Assembly (NCBI GenBank): GCA_963844575.1
Contig: CAWJOU010000005.1
Coordinates: 2,356,001-2,420,000 of the forward strand
DNA: 64,000 nt
Source of the DNA: DASZUK01 sp963844575
Lineage (GTDB): Bacteria > Actinomycetota > Acidimicrobiia > Acidimicrobiales > RAAP-2
Direction of reading: 5' to 3'
Shown here: piece by piece, positions 60,328 to 64,000 of the stretch
How the letters are laid out: every line of letters starts with the position of its first letter
Position numbering within the stretch: the first letter of the stretch is position 1
Position numbers and translations under genes: made by a program
The notes under the pieces: model-generated
Told to the model about the DNA's origin: nothing
Database searches by the model: none
Seen by the model: the letters and a program-made list of their open reading frames with translations, nothing else

Positions 60328-61608
60328 ATGCCGCTCACCCGTCTCGACCTTCGCGGCCAGGCCGGCCCGTTCGACGACGTCCTGCCGCGGCCGGGCGACG
60401 CCGGTGCGGACGTGCGCGACGCGGTGGCCGGGATCATCGCCGAGGTGCGGGCCGGCGGCGACGCGGCGCTCCGCGAGCTGACGAAACGGTTCGACGGAGC
60501 GACGGTCGACGACCTGCGGGTGCCGGACACCGAGATCGGCGCGGCGCTGGCCCGGATCGACGACGACCTGCGGGAGGCGCTCGAGGTCGCATACCGGCGG
60601 ATCCACGCATACCACGCCCAGGAGGGCACGCCGCCGGGCGACGTCGTCGACGGCGGTATCCGGGTCCGCCACGTCGACCGGCCGGTCGAGCGAGCGGGGT
60701 GCTACGCGCCGGGCGGCCGGGCCCGGTACCCGTCGACGGTGCTCATGTGCGCGGCCCCGGCGCGGGTGGCCGGGGTGCCGCAGATCGTCCTCTGCGTCCC
60801 GCCGGCGGCGGACGGTCGGATCGACGATGCGACGCTGGCGGCGGCCGCGGTGGCCGGCGTGGACGAGGTCTACCGGGTCGGCGGCGCGCAGGCGGTGGCC
60901 GCGATGGCGTACGGCACCGAATCGATCCGGCCGGTCGACGTCGTCGTCGGCCCGGGCAACGTGTACGTGGCGGAGGCGAAGCGCCAGGTCGCGGGAGTCG
61001 TCGGCGTGGCGTCGGCGTTCGCCGGGCCGTCGGAGGTCGTCGTCGTCGCCGGCCCGTCGACGCCGGCCGAATTGGCGGCCATCGACCTCGTCGTCCAGGC
61101 CGAGCACGGCCCGGACGGCCTGGCGTGGCTGGTGACGTGGTCGGCGGACAAGGCCGACGAGGTGGCCGAGCTGGTGGCCGAGCTGGTGGCCGCGTCGCCG
61201 CGCCGGGCGGACCTGGAGGCGACGCTGGCGAAGGGTGGCTACGCGTGCGTCGTCGACGGGCCGGAGGCGGCGCTGGCGGTGGCGAACGTCGTCGCGCCGG
61301 AGCACCTCGAGCTGCTGTGCGACGGGGCGGAGGAGCTGGTGCCGCTGGTCCGGGCGGCGGGGGCGGTGTTCTGCGGCCTCTGGTCGCCGGCCAGCCTCGG
61401 CGACTACGTCGCGGGACCGAACCACGTCCTGCCGACGAACCGGACGGCGCGGTTCGCGTCCGCGCTGCGGGCCGACGACTTCCGCCGGCACATCCACGTC
61501 GTCACCGCGTCTCGCGATGCCCTGGACACGCTCGGGCGGCACGTCGTCACGCTGGCCGAGACGGAAGGCCTGACGGCCCACGCCGAGTCGATCAGGATGC
61601 GGCAGTGA
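60328..61608 (+). CDS. hisD: Histidinol dehydrogenase
   Basis: 426 residues. Oxidises histidinol to histidine in two steps with NAD and zinc. Features: ERAGCYAPGGRARYPSTVLM, GGAQAVAAMAYGTESIRPVD, VVVGPGNVYVAEAKRQVAG, the zinc/base region DLVVQAEHGPDGLAWLVT, VVAPEHLELLCDGAEELVPL, and SLGDYVAGPNHVLPTNRTAR. ATG at 60328 with TAGCAT ending nine bases upstream and no ribosome-binding site. First gene of the his operon, 13 bases before hisC. Confidence 0.95.
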   Translation: MPLTRLDLRGQAGPFDDVLPRPGDAGADVRDAVAGIIAEVRAGGDAALRELTKRFDGATVDDLRVPDTEIGAALARIDDDLREALEVAYRRIHAYHAQEGTPPGDVVDGGIRVRHVDRPVERAGCYAPGGRARYPSTVLMCAAPARVAGVPQIVLCVPPAADGRIDDATLAAAAVAGVDEVYRVGGAQAVAAMAYGTESIRPVDVVVGPGNVYVAEAKRQVAGVVGVASAFAGPSEVVVVAGPSTPAELAAIDLVVQAEHGPDGLAWLVTWSADKADEVAELVAELVAASPRRADLEATLAKGGYACVVDGPEAALAVANVVAPEHLELLCDGAEELVPLVRAAGAVFCGLWSPASLGDYVAGPNHVLPTNRTARFASALRADDFRRHIHVVTASRDALDTLGRHVVTLAETEGLTAHAESIRMRQ

Positions 61609-61621
61609 CCGGGCGGCCGCA

Positions 61622-62698
61622 GTGAGCGGCCTACCGCCGCTCCGGTCCGACCTGGCCGCGCTGTCCGGCTACCACTCGCCGCAGGTCCCGGCGGAGGTGC
61701 GGCTGAACACGAACGAGTCGCCGTTCCCGCCGCCGGAGAGCTGGCGGGAGGATGTCGGCGCGGCGCTCGAGCGGATCGACTTCAACCGGTACCCGGACCG
61801 CCACGTGACCGAGCTCCGCCGGCAGCTGGCGGCCGCGTACGACGTCGACGCGGACGAGCTGTTCTGTGCGAACGGGTCCGACGAGATCCTCCAGTGCCTG
61901 CTGCTGGCGTTCGGCGGTCCAGGGCGGCGGGCGCTGGTCTTCGAGCCGACGTACAAGCTGCACGGCCAGATCGCCCGGGTCACCGGCACGGAGGTCGTCG
62001 TGGCCGAACGGGAGGCCGACTTCACGATCGACCCGGCCGTCGCCCGGCGGGCGATCGAGGAGCTGCGGCCGGAGATTGTCTTCCTGTGCTCGCCGAACAA
62101 CCCGACCGGCCGGGCGGAGCCGCTGGCGCTCGTCCGCGAGGTCGTCGAGGCCGCACCGGGGCTGGTCGTCGTCGACGAGGCGTACGGCCAGTTCTCGCCA
62201 CGCTCCGCGCTCGATCTGCGGGCGGAGCCGGGTCTCGACAGCCGCGGGCTGGCGATCGTGCGGACGTTCTCGAAGACGTGGGCGATGGCCGCGTCGCGGC
62301 TGGGCTACGTCATCGCGGATGCGGCGGTGATCGCCGGCTGTGAGGCGGTCGTGCTGCCGTACCACCTGTCGGCGCCGACGCAGGTGTCCGGCATCGTCGC
62401 CCTCCGCTACCGGGCGGAGATGGAGGCGCGGGTGGCGGTAGTGGCGGAGGAGCGGGGCCGGGTGGCCGCCGCGCTGGCCGATCTGCCGGTCGACAGCTGG
62501 CCGTCGGACGCCAACTTCGTCCTCTTCCGGCCGCGCCGCCTGGAGGCCAAGGAGGTCTGGCAGGCGTTGCTCGACCGCGGGGTCCTCATCCGGGACTGCT
62601 CCGGCTGGGACCACCTCGAGGGGTGCCTGCGGGTCACGGTCGGCACGCCGAAGGAGAACGACCGGTTCCTGCGTGCGCTGGAGGAGGCCCTGGGATGA
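61622..62698 (+). CDS. hisC: Histidinol-phosphate aminotransferase
   Basis: 358 residues. PLP-dependent class II aminotransferase: RLNTNESPFPPPESWREDVG, FNRYPDRHVTELRRQLAAAY, NGSDEILQCLLLAFGGPGRR, the substrate/PLP motif IVFLCSPNNPTGRAEPLALV, VVDEAYGQFSPRSALDLRAE and the catalytic Lys in TFSKTWAMAASRLGY. C-terminal WDHLEGCLRVTVGTPKENDR is typical. GTG at 61622. TGA overlaps the ATG of hisB (ATGA). Confidence 0.94.
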   Translation: MSGLPPLRSDLAALSGYHSPQVPAEVRLNTNESPFPPPESWREDVGAALERIDFNRYPDRHVTELRRQLAAAYDVDADELFCANGSDEILQCLLLAFGGPGRRALVFEPTYKLHGQIARVTGTEVVVAEREADFTIDPAVARRAIEELRPEIVFLCSPNNPTGRAEPLALVREVVEAAPGLVVVDEAYGQFSPRSALDLRAEPGLDSRGLAIVRTFSKTWAMAASRLGYVIADAAVIAGCEAVVLPYHLSAPTQVSGIVALRYRAEMEARVAVVAEERGRVAAALADLPVDSWPSDANFVLFRPRRLEAKEVWQALLDRGVLIRDCSGWDHLEGCLRVTVGTPKENDRFLRALEEALG

Positions 62699-63291
62699 GA
62701 CAGCGGAAGGCGACGCGCCAGCGGGCGACGAAGGAGACGACGATCGCGGTCAGCCTCGACGTCGACGGCACCGGGACGGTGTCGGTCTCGACGGGCCTGC
62801 CGTTCTTCGACCACATGGTCGAGCAGCTCGGCCGGCACGGCGGCTTCGACCTGTCCGTCGAGGCGACCGGCGACCTGCACGTCGACGCGCACCACACGGT
62901 CGAGGACGTCGGCATCGTCGTCGGGCAGTGCCTGGCCGAGGCGCTCGGCGACAAGGCCGGCGTGCGACGGTTCGCGTCGCTGTCGCTGCCGTTGGACGAG
63001 GCGCTCGTCGACGTGGCCCTCGACCTGTCCGGCCGGCCGTACCTGGCGTACGACGTGCCGTTCGCGCCGGACACGGTCGGCCTCGGCTCGCCGCCGTTCG
63101 ACCCGCAGCTGGCGGAGGAGTTCTGGCGGGCGTTCGCGACGGCGGCCGCGCTGACGCTGCACGTGCGGATGCGGGAGGGCAAGAACACGCACCACATCGT
63201 CGAAGCGAGCTTCAAGGGCGTCGCCCGGGCGCTCCGGGACGCGGTCCGGGTGGAGGGTGGCGGGATCCCGTCGACGAAGGGCGCGCTGTGA
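62695..63291 (+). CDS. hisB: Imidazoleglycerol-phosphate dehydratase
   Basis: 198 residues, monofunctional. Two metal-binding repeats: GLPFFDHMVEQLGRHGGFDL with DLHVDAHHTVEDVGIVVGQC, and EFWRAFATAAALTLHVRMRE with GKNTHHIVEASFKGVARALR. This dehydrates IGP to imidazole-acetol phosphate. The basic N-terminus (RQRKATRQRATKET) is usual. ATG start overlaps hisC; 13 bases separate it from hisH. Confidence 0.95.
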   Translation: MRQRKATRQRATKETTIAVSLDVDGTGTVSVSTGLPFFDHMVEQLGRHGGFDLSVEATGDLHVDAHHTVEDVGIVVGQCLAEALGDKAGVRRFASLSLPLDEALVDVALDLSGRPYLAYDVPFAPDTVGLGSPPFDPQLAEEFWRAFATAAALTLHVRMREGKNTHHIVEASFKGVARALRDAVRVEGGGIPSTKGAL

Positions 63292-63304
63292 CGGGACCGC
63301 CCGG

Positions 63305-63982
63305 GTGATCGCGGTCCTCGACTACGGCATCGGCAACCTCCGGTCGGCCGAGAAGGCGCTGCAGCACGTCGGCGCGGCGGCTCGCCTCGTCGACGATCCG
63401 GACGACGTCGCCGGCGCGGCCGGCGTCGTGCTGCCCGGCGTCGGCGCGTTCGGTCCGTGCGCGGCCGCGCTCGACGCGTCGGGGTTGGCCGGCCCGGCCC
63501 GAGCGGCGATCGACGCGGGCGTGCCGTTCCTCGGCATCTGCGTCGGCTTCCAGCTCCTCTACGAGCGGTCGGACGAGAGCCCGGGCGCCCGCGGCCTCGG
63601 CGTCTTCGCCGGCACCGTCCGGGCGTTGCCGGCCGGCGTGAAGCGGCCGCAGATGCAGTGGAACCGGCTCGATCGGGTCCCGGCGGCCGACGACGGTGGT
63701 GGCCGGCCGGCGCAGCTCCTCGCCGGTCTGGACGACGACTTGTGGATGTACTTCGTCCACTCGTACGCACCGGAAGTCGGACCGGAGACGGTGGCGACGT
63801 GCGACTACGGCGGGCCGGTGGCGGCCGCGGCCGAGCGGGACCACGTCTGGGGCGTCCAGTTCCACCCCGAGAAGTCCGGCCGTACGGGGCTGGCACTGCT
63901 CGGCAACTTCGTCGCCCGTTGCGCAGCCGGCGCGGTGGCGCCGCCGGCGGGCTCGGCGACGCCCTCCCCGGCCGCCGGGTGA
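63305..63982 (+). CDS. hisH: Imidazole glycerol phosphate synthase, glutaminase subunit
   Basis: 225 residues. Class I glutamine amidotransferase: VIAVLDYGIGNLRSAEKALQ, VLPGVGAFGPCAAALDASG, nucleophilic Cys in VPFLGICVGFQLLYERSDES, and the His-Glu of HVWGVQFHPEKSGRTGL. It supplies ammonia to HisF. The C-terminal RCAAGAVAPPAGSATPSPAA is a short flexible extension beyond the usual end. GTG at 63305; its TGA overlaps the hisA ATG. Confidence 0.93.
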   Translation: MIAVLDYGIGNLRSAEKALQHVGAAARLVDDPDDVAGAAGVVLPGVGAFGPCAAALDASGLAGPARAAIDAGVPFLGICVGFQLLYERSDESPGARGLGVFAGTVRALPAGVKRPQMQWNRLDRVPAADDGGGRPAQLLAGLDDDLWMYFVHSYAPEVGPETVATCDYGGPVAAAAERDHVWGVQFHPEKSGRTGLALLGNFVARCAAGAVAPPAGSATPSPAAG

Positions 63983-64000
63983 TGGACCTCCTCCCGGCGA
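63982..64000 (+). CDS. hisA: HisA, first codons only (partial at window edge)
   Basis: ATG at 63982 overlaps the hisH TGA (TGATG). The six codons visible, MDLLPA, match the start of phosphoribosylformimino-5-aminoimidazole carboxamide ribotide isomerase, and the order hisD-C-B-H-A is standard in actinobacteria. The rest lies outside the window. Confidence 0.7.

Overview
The window looks like chromosomal DNA of a high-GC actinobacterium, most likely class Acidimicrobiia. This is inferred from frequent GTG starts, an F420-type LLM oxidoreductase, a mycothiol synthase-like acetyltransferase, the alaS-ruvX-mltG-aroE block preceded by two small actinobacterial membrane-linked ORFs, a DUF222-HNH protein, and a surface protein carrying the W/DGGIF/FG repeat I associate with Acidimicrobiia. 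There are no rRNA or tRNA genes, no CRISPR array and no prophage; the only certain mobile element is one insertion sequence.

Positions 1-10.3 kb hold acyl-CoA genes (two AMP-forming ligases, three acyl-CoA dehydrogenases, three enoyl-CoA hydratases, one large hot-dog dehydratase), all broken by many small indels. The breaks I examined fit loss or gain of one homopolymer base or loss of one CG from a CGCG tract, so they are more likely read errors than decay. From 10.3 kb the sequence is nearly clean. Positions 10.3-26.1 kb continue the CoA theme: a GntR/FCD regulator, a ligase-dehydrogenase-hydratase operon, a coupled pair made of an SCP-x-type thiolase and a cysteine-free HMG-CoA-synthase-like/DUF35 fusion, and a divergent, tightly overlapping eight-gene operon (SnoaL, two family III CoA transferases, NIPSNAP-like, SnoaL, F420 LLM, SDR, MaoC). 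A 19-bp TetR-style palindrome lies between the pair and the operon. Together these read as a degradation pathway for an unidentified acid (alicyclic, terpenoid or steroid-like), with a xylose-type ABC importer beside it.

Positions 29.6-34.9 kb are the housekeeping alaS-ruvX-mltG-aroE operon. Positions 34.9-39.1 kb hold a DUF222-HNH gene, a complete IS1634-type element (2,002 bp, inverted repeats, 5-bp target duplication) and a MscS channel gene. Positions 39.2-51 kb carry cell-envelope and phosphate functions: RodA, a DUF151 protein, a 1,055-residue secreted beta-propeller/PKD/IPT/repeat protein, a second SEDS protein, polyphosphate kinase, a flippase-like membrane protein, an AI-2E-type permease and a dolichol-phosphate-mannose-synthase-like glycosyltransferase. 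Positions 51-55.7 kb hold a two-component system and a menaquinone operon (MaoC-menG-menF). Positions 55.7-60 kb hold a small membrane protein, a VIT1/CCC1 transporter, mycothiol synthase, endonuclease III and a toxin-antitoxin-like pair. The right end is the histidine operon hisDCBH, with the first codons of hisA at the edge.

A recurring feature is TANNNT placed 6-9 nt before the start codon of about fifteen operon-leading genes, with no Shine-Dalgarno sequence, suggesting widespread leaderless transcription. Many convergent gene pairs overlap at their stop codons.
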